Counted from the stretch's first letter, positions 34,173 to 43,736 are shown. The stretch is DNA of 64,000 nucleotides from Carnobacterium_B sp045617425 (GCF_045617425.1 NZ_JAZLIO010000013.1:25722-89721), one strand, 5' to 3'. Translations and numbers: made by a program. The notes: a model not told the origin generated them from the letters alone.

Positions 34173-34218
34173 AAAAAACTTGTAGCCATTTCATCCATAC
34201 GGTTACAAGTCTTTTTTA
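34173..34218 (-). terminator. Terminator after yabA
   Basis: ACTTGTAACC pairs with GGCTACAAGT on the minus strand, followed by TTTTTTG. It separates the replication cluster from the oxidoreductase gene. Confidence 0.8.
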
Positions 34219-34230
34219 TTCAGTTGGCAG

Positions 34231-34575
34231 TTATCTTCTTTCACCATAAATTACATCTAAACAAAAGGCGCAAGGCTCATCATTTACTCTTCTTGAACCA
34301 TAGAATACATTGCACACATGAAATCCATCTTCATATAGTTTTTCAAGATTTAAACGCGATTTACTCATTTCTGGTTCTACAACTTCCTCGTCTGATCGTT
34401 GCAGTTTTTCAAGATCACTTAATCGGTCTCTCAAGTGTTGATTTTCAATACGAAGAGTAGCATTCTCTTCAACCAATCGTTCAACCTCTTTTTTTATTTT
34501 AGAAATTTGATGAAGAGTAGCATCCGTATCAAGTTCTATTTGAGTAAAACTATCATATAAAGTTTTTTTGTCCAT
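34231..34575 (-). CDS. yabA: Replication initiation control protein YabA
   Basis: Negative regulator that bridges DnaA and the DnaN clamp to limit initiation; 114 residues. The N-terminal coiled coil (about 20-65) is seen as HQISKIKKEVERLVEENATL. The C-terminal zinc knuckle is HVCNVFYGSRR then EPCAFCLDVIYG. It lies 53 bases downstream of holB. In B. subtilis yaaT separates these two genes; here there is no room for it. Confidence 0.94.
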   Translation of the reverse strand: MDKKTLYDSFTQIELDTDATLHQISKIKKEVERLVEENATLRIENQHLRDRLSDLEKLQRSDEEVVEPEMSKSRLNLEKLYEDGFHVCNVFYGSRRVNDEPCAFCLDVIYGERR

Positions 34576-34628
34576 CCATTTTCACCCACTCTTTGCTATG
34601 ATCATCGTTTTATTCATCTTTATGCCTT

Positions 34629-35615
34629 TTACTTCATTAATTGTAAAACTAGTTGTTCAAAAACACCTTGAGCATTAACATTACTCTCTAGTTTTTTACG
34701 ACTGAGTAAGACTGCTTCAATAGCTTGCACCATGGCTTTACTTGAATACTGTGTTTTAATGTAATCTAATTCTTTTTGATATCGTGCATACGCCAATACA
34801 TCAACTGTACCATAATGGAGCATCAATATATCTCGATAGGCTAACAAAATTAAATCTATTAACCTTCGATGTGCATCGCGATCCTTAAAATGAGGCATAA
34901 TCGTTGTTTGCACATAAATAAAACTTTGATTATCTTTATTTGTAATCAGTGTAAACCACTTCCAAATAATCGTTTTGGCTTCTTGAAACCATTCATCTTC
35001 ATTCAGTTCAAGTGCTTCTTCTACACTATTGGTCAATTGCACCAACAATGATGCCTGATTGTTTGAAAGTCCTTTAGCTTCAAGTTCAGTCATCAATTTC
35101 TTTTTAGTTAAAGGTTGAAAGTGAACCAATTGACATCTCGATAAAATAGTTGGGAGTATGCGGTTCTTAGCAGTTGTCAATAAAAATGCTACGGCGCTAC
35201 CTTCAGGTTCTTCTAAAAATTTGAGCAAACTATTCGCAGCTCCTGGAGTCATTTTTTCAACATCTTCCACAATGAAGATCTTCTGTTGACTTTCTACTCC
35301 GCTTTTTGAAAACTCTGCTTTTAAATTACGAACTTGTTCTACTTTTATAGATAAGCCATCTGGCACAATTTCTATCACATCTGGATGTTGATGATCAAAG
35401 ACGCGTCGGCAGTTTTGGCAGTTTTCACAAGGGAGATTTTCAGAACCTTCTTTGCAAAGTAAACTAGCTGCTAACCACAAACTCATCTCTTTTTTACCGG
35501 TTCCTGAAACGCCTTCAAAAAGGTACGCATGAGCTAATTGCTTTTGTTGGACTGTCTTTTTGAATTGCTTAAGTAATAAAGGCTGTAGCCAAATTAATTT
35601 TTCTTCGATTTTCAT
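34629..35615 (-). CDS. holB: DNA polymerase III delta-prime subunit
   Basis: Clamp-loader subunit of 328 residues. An AAA+ fold with a modified P-loop (LFEGVSGTGKKEMS) and zinc module CENCQNCRRVFDHQHPDV is followed by FIVEDVEKMTPGAANSLLKFLEEP and the SRC motif ILSRCQLV. The ATG at 35615 directly follows a GTG at 35618; either may be used. Nine bases separate it from darA, in one operon with tmk. Confidence 0.94.
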   Translation of the reverse strand: MKIEEKLIWLQPLLLKQFKKTVQQKQLAHAYLFEGVSGTGKKEMSLWLAASLLCKEGSENLPCENCQNCRRVFDHQHPDVIEIVPDGLSIKVEQVRNLKAEFSKSGVESQQKIFIVEDVEKMTPGAANSLLKFLEEPEGSAVAFLLTTAKNRILPTILSRCQLVHFQPLTKKKLMTELEAKGLSNNQASLLVQLTNSVEEALELNEDEWFQEAKTIIWKWFTLITNKDNQSFIYVQTTIMPHFKDRDAHRRLIDLILLAYRDILMLHYGTVDVLAYARYQKELDYIKTQYSSKAMVQAIEAVLLSRKKLESNVNAQGVFEQLVLQLMK

Positions 35616-35627
35616 CACAACCCGAAT

Positions 35628-35957
35628 TTAAAATTGTTGAAATTGATCAACTGGTAATACAAAGACAGTAGCTCCACCGACTTGAACTTCCACTGGATAA
35701 GGCATATTTGTTTCCATGGAAACGTCTAAACTGACAGGAGGAGTCATAAATTGTTCTCTGGATTGACAATTTTTATGAATAAGATCTAACACGTCATCCA
35801 CACGTTCTTCCTCAACACCTATAATAAAAGTTGTGTTTCCTGCTTTTAAAAAGCCTCCAGTTGTTGAAAGCTTAGTGGCACGTATGCCTGCATCTACAAA
35901 TTCATTAGACAGACGTCCTCCGTCTTTATCTTGAACTATCGCTAATATTAATTTCAT
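35628..35957 (-). CDS. darA: Cyclic-di-AMP receptor, PII-like (DarA/PstA, YaaQ)
   Basis: A 109-residue PII-fold trimer subunit that binds c-di-AMP. Family blocks are KLILAIVQDKDGGRLSN, RATKLSTTGGFLKAGNTTF and the C-terminal GGATVFVLPVDQF. GAGGGGTTG precedes the ATG. It stands between tmk and holB, as yaaQ does in B. subtilis, though yaaR is missing here. The downstream target of the sensor is not known from sequence. Confidence 0.93.
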   Translation of the reverse strand: MKLILAIVQDKDGGRLSNEFVDAGIRATKLSTTGGFLKAGNTTFIIGVEEERVDDVLDLIHKNCQSREQFMTPPVSLDVSMETNMPYPVEVQVGGATVFVLPVDQFQQF

Positions 35958-35976
35958 CGCACATCAACCCCTCTTT

Positions 35977-36612
35977 TTATACTCTTAGTTTCTCAATAAT
36001 AACTTGATAACATTGTTCAACGACTGTTTTTAAATCTTGGCTTGCATCAATCTGAACAATTCTATCAGGATGCTCGTTTGCAATCATTAAATACGCCGAT
36101 CGAACTTTTTCATGAAACTCCAGTGTCTCTTGATCCAAACGATCAAATTGGCGATTATTTTTATTTTGGTTGATCCGTTCTAAACCCGCATAAGCTTCAA
36201 TATCTAAGTAAAGCGTTATGTCAGGAGAAAGATTTTCTGTTGCAAATTGGTTTATTTCAGCTACCTCAGAAACTCCAATACCACGAGCGACTCCTTGATA
36301 AGCCAATGAACTATCTACAAAGCGATCACAAATCACTATTTTTCCGGCTTTTAAAGCTGGAATAATTTTTTCTACTAAATGCTGCCTTCTACCGGCTGCA
36401 TACAATAATGCTTCTGTACGCATATCCATTTCAGTATTCGTTGGATTTAAAATAAGTTCACGAATTTCTTCGGCGATCCGACTTCCACCAGGTTCTCTTG
36501 TTGCAACAATATCTTGTTGAACTGCTTTTACCAACATTGGGATCAATTTCTTTATAACGCTGGTTTTACCTGCACCATCGGGACCTTCAATTGTAATAAA
36601 TGTGCCTTTCAC
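35977..36612 (-). CDS. tmk: Thymidylate kinase
   Basis: Phosphorylates dTMP to dTDP, 211 residues. P-loop is TIEGPDGAGKTS; DR(Y/H) motif region REPGGSRIAEEIR; lid and VICDRFVDSSLAYQG are typical. Translation starts at a GTG (36612) preceded by AGGGG; there is no ATG alternative nearby. It heads the tmk-darA-holB-yabA run. Confidence 0.95.
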   Translation of the reverse strand: MKGTFITIEGPDGAGKTSVIKKLIPMLVKAVQQDIVATREPGGSRIAEEIRELILNPTNTEMDMRTEALLYAAGRRQHLVEKIIPALKAGKIVICDRFVDSSLAYQGVARGIGVSEVAEINQFATENLSPDITLYLDIEAYAGLERINQNKNNRQFDRLDQETLEFHEKVRSAYLMIANEHPDRIVQIDASQDLKTVVEQCYQVIIEKLRV

Positions 36613-36715
36613 TATTCTAAGCCCCTAACTTCTTAATTTAGCTTTATAGCTACTTTCATTATACTGTATCTATGGCTGACAGTCTAATAGCTTTTCTTTA
36701 TTGTTAGCCATAGAA

Positions 36716-38146
36716 TCAGTCATTTTCAGAAAAAACAGTGAGTTCCATTTTATTTCCGAGTCCAACCACTCTCATTGACTGCTTGATAAAATGGTTCAAT
36801 TGTCTGATGTGCTCAGTTGTAATTCTTTCCCCTTTTAAGACCAAGGGGATACCAGGTGGATAGGGCGTTATATTTTGTGCAGCAATTTGCCCTTCAGAAT
36901 CCGCTAAAAGAATGTACTCCATCCTACTGCTCATTTGATTCTTATAGCTCAAGTCTAGCTCCGTATAAGAAGCTATTGGAAATTTAGTTTTTTCGTTTTT
37001 TATTTCATTCGTTTTTGGGTGTTGCGGTAATTGTATAGAAAAAGGCTCTCTTACTTCGGTCGCTTGCTTCAATAATGGAAAGGTTAGCAACACTGTAAAC
37101 TGGTCTACCTTTTCACTAAAAACACCTTGGTTTTCTAGATGTGTCGCTAGTGCTTCACCACTATGATTTTCCCAAGATACTCTTACTTTTAGCGGATCAT
37201 TACTCTGAAAGATCTTCAGACCATCCTTCTCAAATTGAATTTTCCACAAATCACGATACGCTAAAGTGGCTTTCAAGTCATTTTCATTAAAAAAGGCTAG
37301 AAAGTAGCGCGCGTATTCTAATGAGAGCATCAATGGATAAGAGGGACTACTCGATTGAAAAACATGCAAATAATGTTCAATTTTGTGTTTTGTAAGAGGG
37401 GGTACATGATGTCCAAGATGCAGATAAGCTGTTTGTGTAAGGGAAGGCAGCATCTTGTGTGCCGATTGTACCACTACATCTGCCCCTAGATCTAATGCTG
37501 ATGTTGGAAATGGTTCTCCTAGTGTAAAGTGCGGTCCATGAGCTTCGTCTACTAAAACGAAGCATTTCCTTTTTCTTGCATAGGCAATTAACTCCTCAAG
37601 AGGATAAACCATTCCATCATATGTAGGATACGTAACGATCAATGCTGTTATAGATGGGTAGTGTTCAAAAGCTTCTTCCAACCTTGCTAAAGTAATTCCT
37701 AGAGGCGTTGAGCCTGAGTCTGTCAGTTCAGGTGTTAAAAAAATTGGACGCAATTCAGCTAATTCTAGTGCATGAATAACGGATTGATGGCAATTGCGAT
37801 CAACAAATACTTGGTCTCCTTTAGTTGTGGCTCCCATAATCATTGCTAAATTACCCACAGTCGAGCCATTGATCAAATAATAGCTTTTCTTGCTGCCATA
37901 CAGTGTACCTAGCAAATCTTGACTCTCTTTTAAAGCACCAACCGGTTCATGCAAATAATCCAATTCTGAAACTTCCGTTTGATCAAAAGAAAGCATCGAA
38001 TGAAAAGAAGTTATGTGTTCATCCCAGTTTACACCATTTTTATGTCCAGGTACATGGAATGAAACCTTTTCCTTCTTTCTATGTTGATTTAAAACTTCAA
38101 ATAGAGGGCGACGATGCTGTTCTTCACCGTTAGTTTTTTTATTCAT
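36716..38146 (-). CDS. Orn/Lys/Arg decarboxylase family PLP enzyme (YaaO type)
   Basis: A 476-residue fold-type I PLP enzyme. FHVPGHKNG near the N-terminus, INGSTVGNLAMIMG, the cofactor aspartate in VDEAHGPHF and the PLP lysine in QSAHKMLPSLTQTAYL are visible. The C-terminal domain has YPPGIPLVLKGE. AGGAGG precedes the ATG. Substrate could be arginine, lysine or ornithine. Position beside recR/tmk is the same as yaaO in B. subtilis. The small N-terminal wing domain of large inducible decarboxylases is absent. Confidence 0.88.
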   Translation of the reverse strand: MNKKTNGEEQHRRPLFEVLNQHRKKEKVSFHVPGHKNGVNWDEHITSFHSMLSFDQTEVSELDYLHEPVGALKESQDLLGTLYGSKKSYYLINGSTVGNLAMIMGATTKGDQVFVDRNCHQSVIHALELAELRPIFLTPELTDSGSTPLGITLARLEEAFEHYPSITALIVTYPTYDGMVYPLEELIAYARKRKCFVLVDEAHGPHFTLGEPFPTSALDLGADVVVQSAHKMLPSLTQTAYLHLGHHVPPLTKHKIEHYLHVFQSSSPSYPLMLSLEYARYFLAFFNENDLKATLAYRDLWKIQFEKDGLKIFQSNDPLKVRVSWENHSGEALATHLENQGVFSEKVDQFTVLLTFPLLKQATEVREPFSIQLPQHPKTNEIKNEKTKFPIASYTELDLSYKNQMSSRMEYILLADSEGQIAAQNITPYPPGIPLVLKGERITTEHIRQLNHFIKQSMRVVGLGNKMELTVFSEND

Positions 38147-38168
38147 CCTCGCTCCTCCTTTTTTTTGT

Positions 38169-38408
38169 TTACTTAAAGAATTCTAAAGTAGACGTGTCAC
38201 CTTTAATGTTTCTTTTTTTTGCTTCTTTAAATAAATAGAAATACTTCGCTTTAGCTAATTTGGTTTGAGCAAACAGTAAACTGTCTTTTTCAATAACGGA
38301 ATGCTCAATTCTTTTAGCATACTCCCATTTTCCTTTTGTTTCCGTCATCAATTTTAGCAAGGCTGCATCGTACTCTCTTCGTAATGCGTATTTTTTCTTA
38401 AATAGCAT
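38169..38408 (-). CDS. yaaL: YaaL family protein (DUF2508)
   Basis: A 79-residue, highly charged helical protein (LRREYDAALLKLMTETKGKW and AKAKYFYLFKEAKKRN). Function unknown in all species. It follows recR by 27 bases with GGAAGGAGG, exactly as in B. subtilis, which supports identity. No membrane segment. Confidence 0.88.
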   Translation of the reverse strand: MLFKKKYALRREYDAALLKLMTETKGKWEYAKRIEHSVIEKDSLLFAQTKLAKAKYFYLFKEAKKRNIKGDTSTLEFFK

Positions 38409-38435
38409 TTTGTTAGCCTCCTTCCTAAATCCTGT

Positions 38436-39032
38436 CTAAAGTTCTCTACGCCCTTCCACTGCTTTCAGCAATGTGATTTCATCGGCATACTCGATGTCGC
38501 TTCCTACTGAAAGCCCATGAGCCAATCGTGTTACTTTAATTCCAGCTGGTTTGATTAACCTTGATAAATACATCGCTGTGGCTTCGCCTTCAGCAGATGC
38601 ATTCGTTGCAATAATCACTTCATTTATTTCGTCAGACTGCAATCTCTTGATTAAACTTGGTATATTGATATCTTCTGGACCGGTTCCTTCTATTGGAGAA
38701 AGAACACCATGTAGCACATGGTACAATCCATGATATTCACGCATTTTTTCTAACGCCATAACATCTTTTGGATCTTCTACTACTAAAACAGTACTTCTAT
38801 CACGTGATTTGTCTTGGCATATTTGACAGGGATCATCTTCAGTAATTTGGCCGCAATTGGAGCAATAATGCAAATCTCTTTTCGCACTAATCAATGATTT
38901 AGCAAAATCAGTTACATCTTCTTCACGCATATCAATCGTAAAAAAGGCTAATCGCGCAGCTGTTTTTGCTCCAATTCCAGGTAGTTTCATGTAACTGTCC
39001 ATTAATTTTGATATCGGTTCTGGATATTGCAT
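38436..39032 (-). CDS. recR: Recombination protein RecR
   Basis: Part of RecFOR loading of RecA at gaps, 198 residues. It has the helix-hairpin-helix PGIGAKTAARLAFF, zinc finger CSNCGQITEDDPCQIC, and a TOPRIM domain with EDPKDVMALEK and ATNASAEGEATAMYL. The ATG at 39032 is chosen since AAAGGA is seven bases upstream and gives the canonical N-terminus MQYPEPISKL; an ATG six bases earlier overlaps that site. Confidence 0.95.
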   Translation of the reverse strand: MQYPEPISKLMDSYMKLPGIGAKTAARLAFFTIDMREEDVTDFAKSLISAKRDLHYCSNCGQITEDDPCQICQDKSRDRSTVLVVEDPKDVMALEKMREYHGLYHVLHGVLSPIEGTGPEDINIPSLIKRLQSDEINEVIIATNASAEGEATAMYLSRLIKPAGIKVTRLAHGLSVGSDIEYADEITLLKAVEGRREL

Positions 39033-39133
39033 AGTCATTTCCTTTCTTAATCCTTTAGACGGACTTTATAGAATTCAAAAAACGGGACCCACAAGGAATC
39101 CCATTTTGATCATTATCTGTTTGGTTCATTAGT

Positions 39134-39445
39134 TTAAAGTCCGGGAATCCCTTTAGTGTATTTCCCCATAGTAGCTTGTGTTTCTACCTCTACTTTTTCT
39201 AAAGCATCATTTGTTGCCAAGATAATCAAGTCTTGCAACATTTCAATATCTTCAGGATCCACGGCTTCAGGTTTGATAGAGATGTCTTTCATTTTCTTTT
39301 CTCCTGTTAACGTTACTGTGACCAAGTCTCCATTAGATGTTCCCATAAATTCTTTTGCATTTAAATCTTCTTGAGCTTTCGCCATATCTTTTTGCATTTT
39401 TTGCATTTGTTTCATCATACCTTGCATATTTCCCATTCCGCGCAT
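39134..39445 (-). CDS. Nucleoid-associated protein YbaB/EbfC
   Basis: A 103-residue DNA-binding dimer. The methionine-rich N-terminal helix MGNMQGMMKQMQKMQKDM and the strand GDLVTVTLTGEKKMKDI are typical. It lies between dnaX and recR, the usual location across bacteria. GAGAGGAAG precedes the ATG. Confidence 0.94.
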   Translation of the reverse strand: MRGMGNMQGMMKQMQKMQKDMAKAQEDLNAKEFMGTSNGDLVTVTLTGEKKMKDISIKPEAVDPEDIEMLQDLIILATNDALEKVEVETQATMGKYTKGIPGL

Positions 39446-39473
39446 TGTATTCTTCCTCTCAATTGATTATTTT

Positions 39474-41294
39474 TTAATCATTTTTCACTTCAACTATTTC
39501 TTCTCCAAACAACTGCATGGCTTCCGTAACAATCGTTTCCTCTTCGTCAGGTTCAGGTAAAACCGATTCTAAACTATTTAAATTTTCTTGCTCAAAATCA
39601 GAGGCCGTTTGGTTAGGCTTCTTAGTAGCAGGAGAATCGACTTTTTCAGTTGGACGATTCTTCAACAACTCTTTATTTTGCTTTAAGAATTGCTCTCGAA
39701 TAACGGGCCATTGTTCTGAAGGAACACAGATCATTTGTGGAGAATAGCCCACTAACCGTCTTAAATCTTCACTTACGGCTTCAAGCAATTCATTATCATT
39801 AGTAGCCTTTTGACATAAAATATCATACTCAAATGAAACAATCAAGCCATTAGGACTCGCCGCGACTGGTGTGGAAGCTTTCATTATGGCTCTTTGAGTG
39901 ACAGAAAGCATATTTAATAAATCAGGCCAAATATCAATCAACTGTGCTAAATTTTCCTTTGTAGCTTCACTCAATACTTTGTAGATAATTGTCGTATTGG
40001 TTTTAAACTGATTGTTTCCAGGTTTAGCAGTCGCTTTAGGCGCTTTCTTGGTTGGTTGAGGCGTACTGCCATTCTTAGCCAGTTCTTTAAGTTGTTTCCT
40101 CATTTGACTGAGCTCTTTTTCCATATTTGCCATTTTTTGTTGCTCAACTTGCCCGAGTTCATTGCCATTTAATTTTTCAACTGAGGCATTGTTTGGCGCT
40201 TCTTTAATATCCGTTAACTGGGTCAATTTTACAGTAGCAACTTCTAAATAGACTTCTGCATGGTTCGTAAACCGTATCTCTTGTTGAGTATCATTCAAAA
40301 GTTCAATCACTTTATACAGCTGTTGGGCTGTAATCGTTTGACTAAGGCTTTTAAATCCTTCGTCAACATTTGCACCTTCCAGTAAATCCGTCATCTGAGG
40401 AGCTTGTTGGTAAACCAATAAATCTCGACTAAATAGAATTAAATCCTCTACAAAACGACTGGCGTCTTTTCCTTCTGCTAAGATACTCTGCAAAAGAGAC
40501 AATCCTTTTTCCGTATTGTGTTGAATAATAGAATCGAAATAATCTAAAACCAATTCTTGCGTCAAACTTCCAGTCACACTCATTGCATTTTCAACGGTCA
40601 CTGAATCGTCTCCATATGAGATAGCTTGGTCTAGTATACTCAATGCATCTCGCATGCCACCCTCCGCTGCTCTAGCAATAACGGTTAACGCCTCTTCTTG
40701 GTACTCTATTTTTTCTTGGCCTAAGATATACGCCATGCGTTCACAACTATCTCGAACGCTAATCCGTTTGAAATCAAAACGCTGTGTTCGAGATATAATG
40801 GTTAGTGGAATTTTATGAGGCTCTGTTGTAGCTAAAATAAAAATAACATTTTTAGGCGGTTCTTCTAATGTTTTTAGCAACGCATTAAAAGCTCCCGTGG
40901 TTAACATGTGGACTTCATCAATAATATAAACCTTATATTCTGCACTAGTGGGAGCATATTTGGCTTTATCCCGAATATCTCGAATTTCTTCTACTCCATT
41001 GTTGCTGGCCGCATCAATCTCAATCACATCATTTAACTGACCTTGAGTAATAGACTGACACATTTCACACTCATTACAAGGCTCGCCATCTTTTAAGTTG
41101 GGACAATTAATCGCTTTAGCAAAGATCTTTGCTGCACTCGTTTTTCCTGTTCCACGTGGCCCAGTAAAGAGATAAGCATGACTTGTTTTCTCTTGTGCTA
41201 AAGCATTTCTTAACGTTTGTGTAATAGCTTTTTGCCCAGCAATATCTTGAAACCGTTGTGGACGCCATACTCGATAAAGTGCTTGATAACTCAT
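39474..41294 (-). CDS. dnaX: DNA polymerase III subunits gamma/tau
   Basis: Clamp-loader ATPase, 606 residues. P-loop GPRGTGKTSAAKIFA, zinc module CNECEMCQSI, DEVHML Walker B, ATTEPHKIPLTIISRTQRFDF sensor block. After residue 370 a low-complexity linker with KKAPKATAKPG leads to the tau-specific C-terminal domain. I saw no A6G-type slippery site, so a separate frameshifted gamma form is not indicated. It follows the SRP RNA gene. Confidence 0.95.
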   Translation of the reverse strand: MSYQALYRVWRPQRFQDIAGQKAITQTLRNALAQEKTSHAYLFTGPRGTGKTSAAKIFAKAINCPNLKDGEPCNECEMCQSITQGQLNDVIEIDAASNNGVEEIRDIRDKAKYAPTSAEYKVYIIDEVHMLTTGAFNALLKTLEEPPKNVIFILATTEPHKIPLTIISRTQRFDFKRISVRDSCERMAYILGQEKIEYQEEALTVIARAAEGGMRDALSILDQAISYGDDSVTVENAMSVTGSLTQELVLDYFDSIIQHNTEKGLSLLQSILAEGKDASRFVEDLILFSRDLLVYQQAPQMTDLLEGANVDEGFKSLSQTITAQQLYKVIELLNDTQQEIRFTNHAEVYLEVATVKLTQLTDIKEAPNNASVEKLNGNELGQVEQQKMANMEKELSQMRKQLKELAKNGSTPQPTKKAPKATAKPGNNQFKTNTTIIYKVLSEATKENLAQLIDIWPDLLNMLSVTQRAIMKASTPVAASPNGLIVSFEYDILCQKATNDNELLEAVSEDLRRLVGYSPQMICVPSEQWPVIREQFLKQNKELLKNRPTEKVDSPATKKPNQTASDFEQENLNSLESVLPEPDEEETIVTEAMQLFGEEIVEVKND

Positions 41295-41441
41295 GCATTT
41301 CTCCCTTTCTTGAACCGTTCATCATTACTCTTTATTATACGTTATTTGAAGGGAAATTTAAACAGCTAGACAGTGACTCTTTTTAGTTTCGTTGATCATC
41401 TGTCTATTGCATTGCCTTCATCTTAAAATATAATCGCAAAC

Positions 41442-41485
41442 AAAAAAGAAACCGTTGATTAGATAATCAACGGTTTCTTTTTTTG
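41442..41485. terminator. Terminator between SRP RNA and dnaX
   Basis: AAGAAACCGTTGATTA and its complement form a long perfect stem with T-runs on both strands. It ends the SRP RNA transcript on the minus strand. Confidence 0.9.
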
Positions 41486-41489
41486 TTCT

Positions 41490-41586
41490 ATGTACATACG
41501 GCACATGACGAAACATCCTTAGTGCTGCTTCCTTCCGGATCTGACACGATTCGAAAGTTCATCATTGCCATACGGCCTTGCGGCAT
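41490..41586 (-). ncRNA. ffs: Signal recognition particle RNA (4.5S type)
   Basis: The minus strand contains GTGTCAGATCCGGAAGGAA followed by GCAGCACTAAGG, the invariant domain IV loop bound by Ffh. Flanking segments GCCGTATGGCAATGATGAAC and GTTTCGTCATGTGCCGTATG pair to make the long rod. The size of about 97 nt matches the short bacterial form used by lactic acid bacteria rather than the 270-nt Bacillus form. Exact ends are approximate. Confidence 0.93.
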
Positions 41587-41690
41587 TTCTTATTATAAAG
41601 GAATATCAAATGAAAAGCCAGTGTTTTTTTTATTAAATAAGTTGCACTGTAAAAACATACGACATATTTTCGGTTAATACGAGAAAGCTT

Positions 41691-42728
41691 TTATACCATC
41701 TTTATTTTATTGAAGGTCTTTACATATTCATCTATTGATTGAATGTATTCTTCTTTTTCTTCTTCAGAAATCCAAGCAATAGCAAAAGAGTTTTTAACTA
41801 ATTGAATAACTTGTTCTGTGGTTAGTGAATAATTTTCAGCTAGTGCATACAAATCATCTGAAATGTAACTTTGGAAATACGCTGGGTCATCTGAGTTTAC
41901 AGTCACTTTTACTCCTTGTTCCAATAACTCGATAATTTCTTTTCCTTTCATATCTTCCACTACAAAACTATTTGAAACTGGGCAACAAGTTAAACCAATA
42001 TTGTTTTCTTTAATGTAATTTACCAAATCTTGGTTTTCAACAATGTTGGTTCCGTGATCAAGTCTTTCAACTTTTGCATCAAAAAGTGCTTGACGAATGT
42101 GTTCAATCGAATTTTCTTGATCGATATCACAGTGCATCGTGATATGAAACTCTTCTTCTTTTGCTTTTTTAAATACATCAAAAAACTTACTTGGTGGATT
42201 GCCTCTTTCATCAGAATCGAGCCCGATTCCAACTATTTTATCTTTATATGGAAGAGCTTGTTCAAATGCTTCCATAGCTTATTCTGCAGACATATCTCGT
42301 AAAAAACACATGATAAGGTTTGCGCTTATTCCTAAATTAGAACTATCTTGAATAGCACGATAATATCCATTAAACATCTTTTCGAAGCTAACTCCTCTTG
42401 AGGTATGTGCTTGAGGGTCAAAAAACACTTCTACATGTCTTACATTATGCTCTTTAGCTTTTTTTAAATATTCCCATGCCAATTCATAAAAGTCTTCTTC
42501 TGTTTGCAATACATTCATTGCTGGGTAATACACATTCAAAAAAGAAGATAGAGAATCAAATTGATAACTTTTTTTAACTTCTTCAATGGTTTCTTGTCCG
42601 ATAGTAATTTTATTTTTTCTAGCTAATTTTAATTTCAATTCAGGTTCTAAAGTCCCCTCCAAGTGAAGATGCAGTTCTGCTTTCGGTAACATTTTAATAA
42701 ATTCTTTTGTTGGATAATTTATTGGCAT
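41691..42728 (-). pseudogene. add: Adenosine deaminase gene interrupted by an in-frame TAA
   Basis: Two frame-matched pieces encode a 345-codon adenosine deaminase. Residues 1-149 (42728-42282) carry AELHLHLEGTLEPE with both zinc histidines. A TAA at 42281-42279 interrupts GCAGAATAAGCTATG. The rest (42275-41691) continues with GLDSDERGNPPSKF, HCDIDQEN, LDHGTNIVE and NSDDPAYF, all catalytic residues intact. A single G to T change in a GAA codon would explain it. No ribosome site is seen before the downstream ATG at 42275. Likely a recent pseudogene, or a sequencing error, or readthrough. Confidence 0.82.
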
Positions 42729-42986
42729 CAGATATTCTCCTTTAGTTTAATTTTTCCGTCATTTACTTTTGCTAAAAAAACGAACAAATAATTATATTTA
42801 AATAAAATTATACGCTTTTTGACTATTTTTTCAATAGTTAATTGCCTTTTAAAAATATATAGACACCCTTAACGAACCTTAATTAAAATAAGTTGTTTCC
42901 ATTTATTCAGTTGATTCTTAAAAGTCGTTTGTATCTTGAAACCAAAACTTTTATAATAGAATCGACTACCAAAAGGAGACAACGGA

Positions 42987-43736
42987 ATGATTAAAAACGC
43001 TATATTTGTGAACGACTTAACTTGTTCATTTAACAATAACCTTGTATTAAATGGTATCTCTTTTTCTGTTCCATCTAACTCTACATGTGTCATCATTGGA
43101 CCCTCTGGCTGCGGAAAAACGACTATTCTTAATGCTTTAGCTGGATTTATTAAACCTATCAGTGGAGAGTTAAGAATAAATGATGTTCCAGTAACAGATT
43201 TTCCTAAACAGACTGGAATGATACTTCAAGAGTACGCTTTGCTTCCATGGTGTACCGTTTTTGACAATGTCGCCATGGGTCTTAAAATAACCCATCACAA
43301 TCCGAAAAGAATTAAAGAAAAGACCAATCAAATTTTAAAAGAATTAAGTATTTTAAATCTAGGGCAGTACTACCCTTCTCAGTTAAGTGGCGGACAAAAG
43401 CAACGTGTAGCAATTGCACGAAGTTTAAATTTAAATCCTGAGATTCTTCTTTTAGATGAAGCAACTTCAGCTTTGGATGCAATGACCAAAGAAAAATTGC
43501 AGGACATGCTTTTGTCCATTCATCAAACAAAAAATACGACTCTTTTGCAAGTGACCCATTCGATAGAAGAAGCCGTATTTTTAGGAGATCAGATCATTGT
43601 TATGAATCAAGGCGGAATACACGATATCATCCAAAATCCTTTATTTGGAATTGAAAATAGTCGTAAAAACACAGCTTTTTATGACATGTGCTTAAGGGTT
43701 AGAGAAAGTTTAGAAAACGGTACACGACATGAATAA
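42987..43736 (+). CDS. ABC transporter ATPase, nitrate/sulfonate/taurine type
   Basis: A 249-residue nucleotide-binding subunit. Walker A IGPSGCGKTT, Q-loop MILQEYALLPWCTVFDN, signature LSGGQKQR, Walker B ILLLDEATSALD. The LPW motif after the Q-loop is typical of the SsuB/TauB/ThiZ group. AAAAGGAGA precedes the ATG; promoter TTGTAT/TATAAT is 30 bases upstream. The permease gene overlaps its end. Substrate unknown; no TPP or other riboswitch was found in the leader. Confidence 0.9.
   Translation: MIKNAIFVNDLTCSFNNNLVLNGISFSVPSNSTCVIIGPSGCGKTTILNALAGFIKPISGELRINDVPVTDFPKQTGMILQEYALLPWCTVFDNVAMGLKITHHNPKRIKEKTNQILKELSILNLGQYYPSQLSGGQKQRVAIARSLNLNPEILLLDEATSALDAMTKEKLQDMLLSIHQTKNTTLLQVTHSIEEAVFLGDQIIVMNQGGIHDIIQNPLFGIENSRKNTAFYDMCLRVRESLENGTRHE

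Noticed and set aside
39474..41294. Programmed frameshift site in dnaX
   Set aside because: No A-run slippery heptamer followed by a stem was found on the coding strand between the gamma and tau regions.
42020..42302. Alternative frames over the adenosine deaminase stop
   Set aside because: Both halves of the enzyme are in one frame; the break is a nonsense codon, not a frameshift, and other frames lack family motifs.
42729..42986. TPP riboswitch before the SsuB/ThiZ-like importer
   Set aside because: The conserved CTGAGA and ACCTGATCTGG blocks are missing, so a thiamine precursor role is not supported.
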